DNA of 64,000 nucleotides from Embleya sp045207785. GTDB taxonomy: Bacteria > Actinomycetota > Actinomycetes > Streptomycetales > Streptomycetaceae. Shown in pieces: positions 48,887 to 57,368 of the stretch. Below the pieces are notes generated by a model. It made no database searches. It was not told the DNA's origin and saw nothing but the letters and a program-made list of their open reading frames with translations. The stretch spans positions 744,001-808,000 of the forward strand of contig NZ_CP108777.1 in NCBI RefSeq assembly GCF_045207785.1, written 5' to 3'. The first letter of the stretch is position 1; each line of letters opens with the position of its first letter. Both the position numbers and the translations under genes were made by a program.

Positions 48887-50389
48887 ATGGCTTCCACAGT
48901 CGAGACCTACGCGGGACCGCCCTCCCGCGAACAGTCCGTCCCCTCGTCCGCCACACCCGACCCGACGAACTCCGCTGCGCAATGGACCCCCAGACTCTGG
49001 GGCGTCCTGGCCGTGCTGTGCCTCGTGCTCTTCCTCGACGGCCTCGACGTCTCCATGGTGGGCGTCGCCCTGCCGTCGATCGGGCACGAACTCGGCCTCT
49101 CGGCGACCTCGCTGCAGTGGATCGTCAACGGCTATGTGCTCGGGTACGGCGGCCTGATGATGCTCGGCGGTCGTACCGCCGACCTGCTCGGCCGGCGCCG
49201 GGTCTTCCTCATCGCGCTCGCGGTGTTCGCCGCCGCCTCGCTCCTCGGCGGACTGGTGGACAGCGGCGGCCTGCTCATAGCCAGCCGCTTCATCAAGGGT
49301 CTGGCCGCGGCCTTCACCGCGCCGACCGCGCTGTCCATCCTGACGACCACGTTCCCCGAGGGCCCGGCGCGCAACCGAGCGCTGTCCGTGTTCTCCGTCT
49401 TCGGGGCGAGCGGCTACTCCTCCGGCCTGATCCTGGGCGGACTGCTCACCGAGTTCGGATGGCGCTGGACGTTCCTCACCCCCGTACCGCTGGCGATCCT
49501 CGCCCTGGTCGGCGGCTGGTTCCTGATCCCGCGCGACCGCCCCGCCGACTCCGGCGGGCACGACCTCGTCGGCGCCGTCACGCTCAGCGGCGGCATGCTC
49601 CTCGCCGTCTACACCGTGGTCTCCGCGCCCGAGCGCGGCTGGACCGCACCGTTGACGCTCGGCTCCGTCGCGCTGGCCGCGGCGCTGCTCACCCTCTTCG
49701 TGATCGTCGAAAAGCGCATCGCGCACCCGCTCGTACGGTTCGGCATCCTGCGCATCGGCACGGTGGTGCGCGCGAACCTGAGCATCGTCGCGCTCATGGG
49801 TTCGTACATGAGCTTCCAGTTCATGATGACGCTGTACCTCCAAGACGGTCTCGAATGGTCCGCGCTGCGCATGGCACTCGCTCTGCTGCCGGCCGGACTC
49901 GTCGTGGCCTTCGGATCACCGTTCACCGGACGCCTGATCAACCGCTACGGCACGGCGCCGCTCCTGATCGCGTCCATGGCCTCGATGAGCCTCGGATACG
50001 TGTGGTTCCTCGCCACGGCCGGTAGCACACCGAACTACGCGTTCACGGTGTTGCCCACCATGCTGCTCCTCGGCGGCGGATTCGCGTTCGGCTTCAGCTC
50101 GATCATGTCCCAGGCCACCGAGGGCATCGAGGACTCCGAACAGGGCCTCGCCTCGGGCCTGGTGCAGACCTCCGGCCAGGTCGGCGCGGCGCTCGTGCTC
50201 GCCGTCGTGACCGCCCTCACCACGGGCGCCACGGCCGGAGACACCGACTTCGGCGTCTACCGCCCCGGCGCGAACCTGGTCACCGGCGTCGCGATCGTGG
50301 GTCTGCTGCTCAACCTCGTCCCCCTGCTGGGTTCCACCGGCCGGCGGACGAAGTCCCCGACCGACCCGACCCGAGCGAACGTTCTGTAG
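48887..50389 (+). CDS. MFS drug exporter, DHA2 (14-helix) family
   Basis: The product has 500 residues from the ATG at 48887. The N-terminal 35 residues are polar, followed by FLDGLDVSMVGVALPSIGHE (motif D1), LQWIVNGYVLGYGGLMMLGG and the loop motif GRTADLLGRRRVFLIALAVF. Motif C (FSVFGASGYSSGLILGGLLT) marks it as an antiporter. About 14 membrane segments can be counted. It expels hydrophobic drugs or signal molecules with proton exchange. It has no ribosome binding site and is controlled by the divergent MarR. Confidence 0.9.
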   Translation: MASTVETYAGPPSREQSVPSSATPDPTNSAAQWTPRLWGVLAVLCLVLFLDGLDVSMVGVALPSIGHELGLSATSLQWIVNGYVLGYGGLMMLGGRTADLLGRRRVFLIALAVFAAASLLGGLVDSGGLLIASRFIKGLAAAFTAPTALSILTTTFPEGPARNRALSVFSVFGASGYSSGLILGGLLTEFGWRWTFLTPVPLAILALVGGWFLIPRDRPADSGGHDLVGAVTLSGGMLLAVYTVVSAPERGWTAPLTLGSVALAAALLTLFVIVEKRIAHPLVRFGILRIGTVVRANLSIVALMGSYMSFQFMMTLYLQDGLEWSALRMALALLPAGLVVAFGSPFTGRLINRYGTAPLLIASMASMSLGYVWFLATAGSTPNYAFTVLPTMLLLGGGFAFGFSSIMSQATEGIEDSEQGLASGLVQTSGQVGAALVLAVVTALTTGATAGDTDFGVYRPGANLVTGVAIVGLLLNLVPLLGSTGRRTKSPTDPTRANVL

Positions 50390-50706
50390 CGCACGGGCGG
50401 ATCGGCTCCGCACACCACGGGTGGCAGACCACGGGCTCGGACCCGGGTCTGCCACCCGTCTCGCGTTCGGGTCGAGGCCGATGCGGGTCGGGTGTCGAGT
50501 CGGGCGTCGGGTCGGGCACCGAGTCCGGCGTCGGGTCTCGTGTCGGTGGGAACCGGCGTAGCGTGGCAAACGAGGTCTTGTTCTCGTTGCGGGCGACGCC
50601 CGTGCCTTCGGTGCGCAGGACGTCCGGGGTCCGGGGTGCCGGCCCCCCGGGACGGGATTCGTACGCCCGAGGCGTCTCCCGCGGCGCCGATCGGCTGGGA
50701 GTTGCC

Positions 50707-51774
50707 ATGTCCGTCTCCGACGTCGACCCCGTGCGGCAGGAAGCGTTCGCGGGGCGAATGATCAGCATTCTCAACGACGCCTGCCTGGCCTTCCTGGCCA
50801 GTGTCGGCCACCAGACCGGGTTGTTCGACACGATGGCGGCGCTGCCGCCCTCGACGAGCGACGACATCGCGCGCGCCTCGGGACTGAACGAGCGGTACGT
50901 GCGCGAGTGGCTGGGCGGGATGGTCGTCGGCGGCTTCGTCGAGTACTCGCCCGAGACCGCCACCTATGTGTTGCCGCCCGAACACGCGGCGTCGCTGACC
51001 GAGGCGGCCGGGCCGGCGAACCTGGCCGGGATGACGCAGTACATGGCCTTGATGGGTGAGGTCGAGCAGCGGATCGTGGGGGCGTTTCGGCGGGGCGGCG
51101 GCGTGTCGTACTCGGCGTATCCGCGTTTCCAGGCGCTCCAGGCCGAGGAGTCCGGCCGGGTCTGGGACGCGGCGCTGGTGGACGCCGTCGTGCCGCTGGT
51201 GCCGGGCCTGACCGAGCGGCTGCTCGCGGGCATCGACGTGCTGGATGTGGGGACGGGGCAGGGGCACGCGGTCAACGTGCTGGCCCGGGCGTTCCCGCGC
51301 AGCCGCTTCCGCGGGGTGGACATCTCCGCGCAGGGCATCGCCGCGGCCCGTCACGAGGCCGATGGACTGGGCCTGGACAACGCGGAGTTCGCCGTGGTCG
51401 ACGCGGCCGATCCGCTCGGCTCGTACGACCTGATCACCGCGTTCGACGTGATCCACGACATGGCACAGCCGACCCGCACGCTGGCGGCCGTGTCCGACGC
51501 GCTGCGCGAGGACGGTGTGTTCCTGATGGGCGAGATCGCGGCGTCCAGCAACCTGGAGGAGAACATCGACCATCCGATGGGGCCCACCCTGTACGCGTTC
51601 TCGGTGTTCTATTGCATGACCGTCTCGCTGGGCGAGGGCGGCGAGGGGCTGGGCACGGTGTGGGGCGAGCAGGCCGCCCGGCAGAAGCTGGCGGAGGCCG
51701 GCTTCGCCGACATCCGGGCACACACCCTGCCCGACGACTTCGTCAACGTGTACTACGTGGCCCGAAACGCGTGA
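50707..51774 (+). CDS. Class I SAM-dependent methyltransferase with N-terminal winged helix
   Basis: The product has 355 residues; GGGAG lies 5 nt before the ATG at 50707. The N-terminal winged-helix dimerisation domain (FLASVGHQTGLFDTMAALPP, ASGLNERYVREWLGGMVVGG) is followed by the Rossmann core with motif I VLDVGTGQGHAVNVLARAFP, RFRGVDISAQGIAAARHEAD and ITAFDVIHDMAQP. This is the Rv2258c-like group, close in fold to O-methyltransferases of secondary metabolism. The substrate is unknown and no cluster partner is adjacent. Confidence 0.88.
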   Translation: MSVSDVDPVRQEAFAGRMISILNDACLAFLASVGHQTGLFDTMAALPPSTSDDIARASGLNERYVREWLGGMVVGGFVEYSPETATYVLPPEHAASLTEAAGPANLAGMTQYMALMGEVEQRIVGAFRRGGGVSYSAYPRFQALQAEESGRVWDAALVDAVVPLVPGLTERLLAGIDVLDVGTGQGHAVNVLARAFPRSRFRGVDISAQGIAAARHEADGLGLDNAEFAVVDAADPLGSYDLITAFDVIHDMAQPTRTLAAVSDALREDGVFLMGEIAASSNLEENIDHPMGPTLYAFSVFYCMTVSLGEGGEGLGTVWGEQAARQKLAEAGFADIRAHTLPDDFVNVYYVARNA

Positions 51775-51911
51775 ACCACCCGGCGCCCGTCGCTCCGCGC
51801 GCGGGGCCGTCTCGCCGGTGAGGTGCCTCTCGACGGGTCGTCGAGCCGGATGCCTCCCTCGCCGACGAGGTGCGGAACGACGGTGGCAGTAACCATCTTC
51901 ACCATCCCTGC

Positions 51912-51936
51912 GGAGCCGTAGGTCGCCTACGGCTCC
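51912..51936 (+). terminator. Hairpin terminator
   Basis: GGAGCCGTAGG (51912-51922) and CCTACGGCTCC (51926-51936) form a perfect 11-bp stem with a 3-nt loop, 137 nt after the methyltransferase stop. Confidence 0.7.
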
Positions 51937-52198
51937 CGTGATCGGCGCGCGCCCGCCCCGAAAGGGCTTGCGGGCCACGGGCTATGACCGGTCACGGCAC
52001 CGGCGTCGCCGGAACTCGCCGAATTTCGCCAGAATTTGCTGATTACACGGAATCTCTTCGCTTGGTGACACGCCCGTGTGAGTGTTCAGCTCGCTCGGGC
52101 ACGAACCCGGCATGCACGGTCGTCCACGGCGCTCACGCGGCGCACGTGGCGCAAGCCGGTGACGTGGTCGAGGTCTGCCTTCCACCCAAGGAGCCTCG
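51937..52198 (+). promoter_or_regulatory. Upstream region of the metalloprotease gene
   Basis: An AT-richer patch at 52018-52070 (with the repeated element GAATTT) probably holds the promoter of the large protease. GGAG 5 nt before the ATG at 52199 is the ribosome binding site. No gene is seen between 51775 and 52198. Confidence 0.4.
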
Positions 52199-55100
52199 AT
52201 GAATCGCAGAACGACCACGGCCGGGACCGTCCTGGCCATGCTCGCCGGCCTGACGGTCGGCGTGGCAACCCAGTCGGCCTCGGCCGACCCGTCCCCGCCC
52301 CCCGGTTCGCTGTCACTGGCGGTCTCCGCCGCCGACCGGGCCGCCGCAAGCGGCTTGGATGTCCTCGCCAAGGGTCCCGACGAGCAGTACGAACGGCAGG
52401 CGGTGACGCCGTGGGTCGACGATCTGTACTCCGTCGCCTATGAGCGCACCTACCGCGGCCTCCCGGTCGTCGGCGGCGACGCCGTCGTCCTGGCCGACGG
52501 CAAGGGCCGCGTGCGTGCCACCCAGTCCGCCACGAACGCCCGAATATCCGTCCCCATTCAGCCGATCGTGGCGGCCGGCGCCGCCGAGGCCACGTCCAAG
52601 GCCAAGCTCGCGGTCGTGGACCGGGTCGAGTCGCACCGCCTGGTCGTCCGGGTCAAGGACGGCAACAGCGCGCTCGCGTGGGAGACCGTGCTGGCGGGTC
52701 GTACCGCGACCGCGCCCAGCCGACTCCACGTCTTCGTCGACGCGAGCACGGGCACGGTGCTCGACACCGTCGACGACGTGAAGGCGGGCACCGGCAACAG
52801 CCAGTGGAACGGCCCGAATCCGCTCACCATCGACACCACGCAGTCGGGCAGCACGTACACGCTGCGCGACCCCGGTCGTTCCGGCCTGAGCTGCGCGGAC
52901 TACAGCAACGGCCAGGTCTTCTCCAAGTCCACCGACTCGTGGGGCAACGGCCAGGCGTCCAGCAAGGAAACCGGCTGCGTCGACGTCATGTGGGCCGCGC
53001 AGAAGCAATGGAACATGCTCCGCGACTGGCTCGGTCGCAACGGCCACAACGGCAACGGCGGCAGCTGGCCGGTCAAGGTCGGCCTCAACGACATCAACGC
53101 CTACTGGGACGGCTCGTCCGTCGCGATCGGCCACAACCAGGCGAACCAGTGGATCGCGTCGATGGACGTCGTGGGCCACGAATTCGGGCACGGCATCGAC
53201 CAGTTCACCCCCGGCGGCGCCGGCACGGAGCCGGGCCTGGGCGAGTCCACCGGCGACATCATGGGCGCGCTGACCGAGGCGTACGTGAACGAGCCGTCGC
53301 CGTACGACACTCCGGACTACACGGTGGGCGAGGTCGTGAACCTGGTCGGCCAGGGCCCGATCCGCTACATGTACAACCCCTCGACCAACGGCGACCCGAA
53401 CTGCTACAGCTCGGCGATCCCCGGCACCGAGGAACACGCCGCTGCGGGACCGATGAACCACTGGTTCTACCTCCTCGCCGAGGGCACCGCCCCCGGTGGC
53501 GGCAAGCCCAACAGCCCCACCTGCAACAACACTTCCCTCACCGGCGTCGGCATCCAGAGCGCGGGCAAGGTCTTCTACGGCGGCATGCTGCTCAAGACCA
53601 GCGGCATGACCTACAAGAAGTACCGCACCGCCACGCTGAACTCGGCCAAGACGCTCGACTCCACCTGCGTCCTGTTCAACAAGACCAAGGCCGCGTGGGA
53701 CGCGATCAGCGTGCCGGCCCAGACGGGTGACCCGACCTGCGTCGGCGGCCCCGGGAACCCCGACTTCTCGATGGGCGTCAGCCCGACCTCGGGCAGCGTC
53801 TCGCCCGGCAATTCCGTCTCGACCACGGTGAGCACGGCCGTCACCTCCGGCACAGCGCAGACCGTGACCTTCTCCACCAGCGGCCTGCCCAGTGGCGTGA
53901 CCCCGACCTTCAACCCGGCGTCCGTGCAGGCCGGTGCCGGCTCCACGCTGACCCTGTCGGCGGGTTCGACCGCGCCGGCGGGTACGTACACGGTGACCGT
54001 GACCGGTACCGGCACCGCCACCACGCACACCGCGCAGTACACGCTCACGGTCAGCGGTCCCGGTAACCCGAACACGGACCCGCCGGACATCAGCATCACG
54101 AACGTCCAGGCGCATCTGGCCCAGTTCGGCACGATCGCGTCGCAGAACGGCGGCAACCGCCGGGCCGGCACCGCCGGTTACACCGCGTCGCTGGCCTACG
54201 TGAAGGGCAAGCTCCAAGCCGCCGGCTTCACCGTCACCGAACAGGTCTGCACCTCCTGCACCTACACCTCCAACAACCTCATCGCCGACTGGCCCGGCGG
54301 CCCCGCCGACCAGATCGTCATGTTCGGCGCCCACCTCGACGGCGTCAGCGCCGGACCGGGCATCAACGACAACGGCTCGGGTTCCGGCACGCTTCTCGAG
54401 AACGCGCTGGCCCTGGCCCAGGCCAACCCGACCATGACCAAGCACGTGCGTTTCGGCTGGTGGGCCGGCGAGGAGCAGGGCCTCCAGGGCTCGGCGTACT
54501 ACGTGAGCCAGCTCAGCTCCGCCCAGCGCTCCACCATCAAGGGCTACTACAACTTCGACATGGTCGGCTCCCGCAACGCCGGCTACTTCATCAACAACGT
54601 CAACTCCACCACCGCCGCACCCCTCAAGGCCTACTGGGACACCCTCAACCTCCAACCCGAGGAGAACGTCGAAGGCCAAGGCCGCTCCGACGACTACTCC
54701 TTCCAACAAGGCGGCATCCCCACCTCCGGCTACGCGGCCGGAGCAAGCGCCCGCAAGACGGCGGCACAGGCAACCAAGTGGGGCGGCACGGCGAACGCGG
54801 CCTACGACTCCTGCTACCACTCGGCGTGTGACACCACGACCAACGTCGACGCCACGGTCCTCAACCGCAGCGCCGACGGCATCGCCTACGCCATCTGGAA
54901 GACCGCGGTCGGCGGCAGCACACCCACCAACGACTTCTCGATCGGCGCCACCCCGAACGCCGGCAGTGTCCAGCCCGGCAACTCGGCCACCACGACGATC
55001 AACACCGCCACCACCGCGGGCTCGGCCCAGACCGTGGCGCTGTCCTCCACCGGCGCACCCAACGGTGTGGGCGTGACCTTCAACCCGCAGTCCGTGCAGT

Positions 55101-55672
55101 CCGGGTCGTCCTCCACCGCGACCGTCACCGTCGCGGCCAACACCGCGCCGGGCACCTACCCGCTGACCATCACCGGCACCGGCTCGGTGACCCACTCGAC
55201 CACCTACACCCTGACCGTCACCGGTGGACCCGGCGGCAACGCGCTCCAGAACGGCGGCTTCGAACAGGGCACCGCCAACTGGACACAGAACGCCAACATC
55301 ATTTCCAACAGCACCGGAGCCACCCCGCACGGCGGCTCCTGGTACGCCTGGATGATGGGCTACGGCAGGACCGCCACCGAAACCCTGACCCAGACCGCCG
55401 TCACGATCCCGAACACGGCCGCACCGAAACTCCGCGTCTGGATCAAGACCACCACCCAGGAGACCGGCTCCACGGTCTACGACACCCTCAAGGTCAAGAT
55501 CGGCAACACCGCCCTGGCCACCTACTCCAACGTCGGCGCCACCGGCACCTACGTGGAGAAGACCGTCGACCTCACCGCCTACAAGGGACAAACGGTCACC
55601 GTGCAATTCGCCGGAGCCGAGGACTCGTCACTCAGGACCACCTTCCTGGTCGACGACATCAGCATCTCGTGA
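52199..55672 (+). CDS. Secreted bifunctional protein: M4 metalloprotease fused to M28 aminopeptidase
   Basis: The product has 1157 residues. A signal peptide (1-29, ending SASA) leads to an FTP propeptide (about 55-190). The M4 domain has the zinc site GHEFGHGIDQFTP (HEFGH near 326-330) with the third ligand in GLGESTGDIMGAL. A first Ig-like Ser/Thr-rich linker (about 520-620) precedes an M28 domain with GAHLDG (His near 710), GINDNGSGSGTLLENALALA, catalytic/zinc WAGEEQG (near 755), FDMVGSRN and YHSACDT. A second linker homologous to the first follows, then a C-terminal jelly-roll-like domain (NGGFEQGTANWTQ to FLVDDISIS). M4 and M28 enzymes are normally separate; together they could cut proteins and trim the peptides. 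Confidence 0.9.
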   Translation: MNRRTTTAGTVLAMLAGLTVGVATQSASADPSPPPGSLSLAVSAADRAAASGLDVLAKGPDEQYERQAVTPWVDDLYSVAYERTYRGLPVVGGDAVVLADGKGRVRATQSATNARISVPIQPIVAAGAAEATSKAKLAVVDRVESHRLVVRVKDGNSALAWETVLAGRTATAPSRLHVFVDASTGTVLDTVDDVKAGTGNSQWNGPNPLTIDTTQSGSTYTLRDPGRSGLSCADYSNGQVFSKSTDSWGNGQASSKETGCVDVMWAAQKQWNMLRDWLGRNGHNGNGGSWPVKVGLNDINAYWDGSSVAIGHNQANQWIASMDVVGHEFGHGIDQFTPGGAGTEPGLGESTGDIMGALTEAYVNEPSPYDTPDYTVGEVVNLVGQGPIRYMYNPSTNGDPNCYSSAIPGTEEHAAAGPMNHWFYLLAEGTAPGGGKPNSPTCNNTSLTGVGIQSAGKVFYGGMLLKTSGMTYKKYRTATLNSAKTLDSTCVLFNKTKAAWDAISVPAQTGDPTCVGGPGNPDFSMGVSPTSGSVSPGNSVSTTVSTAVTSGTAQTVTFSTSGLPSGVTPTFNPASVQAGAGSTLTLSAGSTAPAGTYTVTVTGTGTATTHTAQYTLTVSGPGNPNTDPPDISITNVQAHLAQFGTIASQNGGNRRAGTAGYTASLAYVKGKLQAAGFTVTEQVCTSCTYTSNNLIADWPGGPADQIVMFGAHLDGVSAGPGINDNGSGSGTLLENALALAQANPTMTKHVRFGWWAGEEQGLQGSAYYVSQLSSAQRSTIKGYYNFDMVGSRNAGYFINNVNSTTAAPLKAYWDTLNLQPEENVEGQGRSDDYSFQQGGIPTSGYAAGASARKTAAQATKWGGTANAAYDSCYHSACDTTTNVDATVLNRSADGIAYAIWKTAVGGSTPTNDFSIGATPNAGSVQPGNSATTTINTATTAGSAQTVALSSTGAPNGVGVTFNPQSVQSGSSSTATVTVAANTAPGTYPLTITGTGSVTHSTTYTLTVTGGPGGNALQNGGFEQGTANWTQNANIISNSTGATPHGGSWYAWMMGYGRTATETLTQTAVTIPNTAAPKLRVWIKTTTQETGSTVYDTLKVKIGNTALATYSNVGATGTYVEKTVDLTAYKGQTVTVQFAGAEDSSLRTTFLVDDISIS

Positions 55673-55715
55673 CGACCTGACCCCGTGACCCCCTGACCGA
55701 GCACACCCGATGACC

Positions 55716-55750
55716 GCCCCGCTCCCGGCCTTCCATGCCGGGAGCGGGGC
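55716..55750 (+). terminator. Strong hairpin terminator after the protease gene
   Basis: GCCCCGCTCCCGGC (55716-55729) pairs exactly with 55737-55750 around a 7-nt loop, 44 nt past the stop codon. Confidence 0.8.
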
Positions 55751-55819
55751 GCACTCGTATCCCGGGGCGGCATGGTCGTCACGCGCGTGGCGCGTCCGCG
55801 GATTGGGAATGGGACGCCG

Positions 55820-55943
55820 ACCGGGGCCGACCTCCACGGCGACGGCGAGTTCGGCCAGGTGGCAGGCGAGTTGCAGGTCGTCCGGGAGCAGTGCTCGGGC
55901 TCGGTCGGCCAGGGTGTCGGCTCCGCCGGCGAGTTCGGCGAGG
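55820..55943 (-). pseudogene. Possible remnant of an alkylsulfatase/MBL-type gene
   Basis: On the minus strand about 38 codons after an in-frame TGA read AVLAELAGGADTLADRARAL then LPDDLQLACHLAELAVAVEV. This resembles the helical dimerisation segment of alkyl sulfatase-like metallo-hydrolases (GGADxLxxRARALL...DxRLAxHLAxWA). There is no start codon or further homologous sequence. The remaining DNA from 55751 to 56066 holds nothing else I recognise. Confidence 0.35.
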
Positions 55944-56066
55944 ACGGCGGCGAGTCACTCGCGCGGGGCGGGCAGCAGGTCGGCGGCGTAGCGTCGGCGG
56001 TGGTGCGGCATGCCGAAGCGGCGGGCCGTCGTCGGGAGGACGCGACCCGCCGCCGAGGGGCTGTGC

Positions 56067-56126
56067 GGTGGGGACTGCTTGGCCGAGGTGGGGACTACTG
56101 GGCCGCGGTGGGGACTACTTGGCGGG
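56067..56126. repeat. Three tandem 20-bp repeats at the 3' end of the siderophore-binding gene
   Basis: Units at 56067-56086, 56087-56106 and 56107-56126 share the form GGTGGGGACTACTTGGCGGG with 3-5 differences. The last unit contains the stop codon and final codons of the minus-strand gene ending at 56115; the other two lie just downstream. The terminal coding sequence seems to have been duplicated twice. Confidence 0.8.
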
Positions 56127-57131
56127 GTCGACCGCGAAGATGCGCGCCATGTCGTCGAGCACCATGTCCGCGCCCTGGAGGGACACCGAGGTCATCCAGG
56201 TCTCGTCCTGCACCTCGTGCACGTGACCGCCCTGGACCGCCTTCAGCCGCTGCCACAGCGGGTTGGCCAGGAACTTCGCCTTGCGCTCCGCGCCGCCCGA
56301 GAACGAGGTCACGAAGATGTGGTCGGCGTCGGCCTGTTCGATCTGCTCCTCGCTGATCTCGATGTTGAACTTCTCGGCGTCGCGCTGGTTCTCCGGCCGG
56401 GCCAGGCCCATGTCGGACAGGATGATGCCGCCGAAGGTCTTGCCCAGGTAGATGCGCGTGGGTCCGTCCACGAAACGCACGATGGACACGGTCGGGTTGC
56501 CGGCCTTCGCGTTGACCGCGGCGCCGATCTTCTTCGCCCGGGTCTCGTAGGCGGTGAGCTTGGCCTGCGCCTTGTCGTCCTCGCCGAGCGCCTGGCCGAC
56601 GAGCTTGACGTTCTCCTTCCAGATCGGCCCGGTGGTCTTCACGAAGACGGTCGGCGCGATCTTGGACAGCTGGGCGTAGAGCTGTTCGTGGCGGACGGTC
56701 GCCGAGATGATCAGGTCGGGCTTGAGCAGCGCGATCTGTTCGAGGTTCGGGCCGGCGAGCGGGCCGACGTCCTTGGTGTCCTTCACCGCGGCGCCGAGGT
56801 AGGGCGGGAAGCCCTTCTGGTCGCGGTACGAACCGATCCCGCCGACCAGCGGGACGTCCAGGGCGGCGACCGCCTCGACGAGGCTGTTGTCCAGGGCCAC
56901 GACCCGCTTGGGCTTGGCCTGGATCGTGGTGGTGCCCTTGTCGTGGGTGATCGTCCGGGGGAACGTGGCGGCGGACGCCTTCCCGCCGGCCGAGGCGGGA
57001 GCGCTCTGCGCGCTGTCGGCGGCCTTGGGCTCGGACTCGTCGCCACACGCGGTGAGGCCGGCCGTCAGCACGACGGCCAGTGCGGCGAAGCCGAGACGGG
57101 CGCTCCAACGGCGACGTCTGAGCGTGATCAT
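56115..57131 (-). CDS. Iron-siderophore ABC transporter substrate-binding lipoprotein
   Basis: The product has 338 residues; GGAGG lies 5 nt before the ATG at 57131, which is chosen over an ATG 13 codons upstream. A lipoprotein signal (LGFAALAVVLTAGLTAC) is followed by a Ser/Ala linker. The FecB/FepB-type fold follows: HDKGTTTIQAKPKRVVALDN, VGPLAGPNLEQIALLKPDLI, LTAYETRAKKIGAAVNAKAG, and the end TSVSLQGADMVLDDMARIFA. It captures a ferric siderophore outside the membrane. It is divergent from the permease-ATPase operon, with two iron boxes in the shared 238-bp gap. Confidence 0.92.
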   Translation of the reverse strand: MITLRRRRWSARLGFAALAVVLTAGLTACGDESEPKAADSAQSAPASAGGKASAATFPRTITHDKGTTTIQAKPKRVVALDNSLVEAVAALDVPLVGGIGSYRDQKGFPPYLGAAVKDTKDVGPLAGPNLEQIALLKPDLIISATVRHEQLYAQLSKIAPTVFVKTTGPIWKENVKLVGQALGEDDKAQAKLTAYETRAKKIGAAVNAKAGNPTVSIVRFVDGPTRIYLGKTFGGIILSDMGLARPENQRDAEKFNIEISEEQIEQADADHIFVTSFSGGAERKAKFLANPLWQRLKAVQGGHVHEVQDETWMTSVSLQGADMVLDDMARIFAVDPAK

Positions 57132-57267
57132 GAACCCTCCACGGGTGAACGGGACGAACAAGGCCGACAAGGCGACGAACCGGGTGCGGGCGCACCGCGG
57201 GTGCGACGAGCGGCAACACGACGGCGCGAAGCCGAAATGGCCGCAAGCGCCACCTTTCGATCGCGAT

Positions 57268-57286
57268 GAGGTTAGCCTTACCTTGG
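57268..57286. promoter_or_regulatory. Iron box 1 (IdeR/DmdR-type)
   Basis: GAGGTTAGCCTTACCTTGG matches the 19-bp consensus TTAGGTTAGGCTAACCTAA at most positions on the minus strand. It lies 137 bp before the binding-protein start, so iron-loaded DmdR/IdeR would repress it. Confidence 0.75.
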
Positions 57287-57344
57287 CCGAGCCGGATTGG
57301 CGGGGGTCCGTTCGACCGAAACCGGGGGGTCTGTTCGGCCACCA

Positions 57345-57363
57345 TTAGGCGTGCCTTACCTTA
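57345..57363. promoter_or_regulatory. Iron box 2 (IdeR/DmdR-type)
   Basis: TTAGGCGTGCCTTACCTTA is a 19-bp iron box ending 5 nt before the GTG start of the first permease gene. It must overlap that gene's -10 region, and the transcript is probably leaderless. Confidence 0.78.
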
Positions 57364-57368
57364 CGGTC

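Noticed and set aside
52313..55606. A 1097-codon open frame antisense to the metalloprotease
   Set aside because: It is the usual mirror of a high-GC gene: Gly/Val/Arg/Ala-rich, no domains, no ribosome binding site. The plus strand encodes a coherent multidomain protein.
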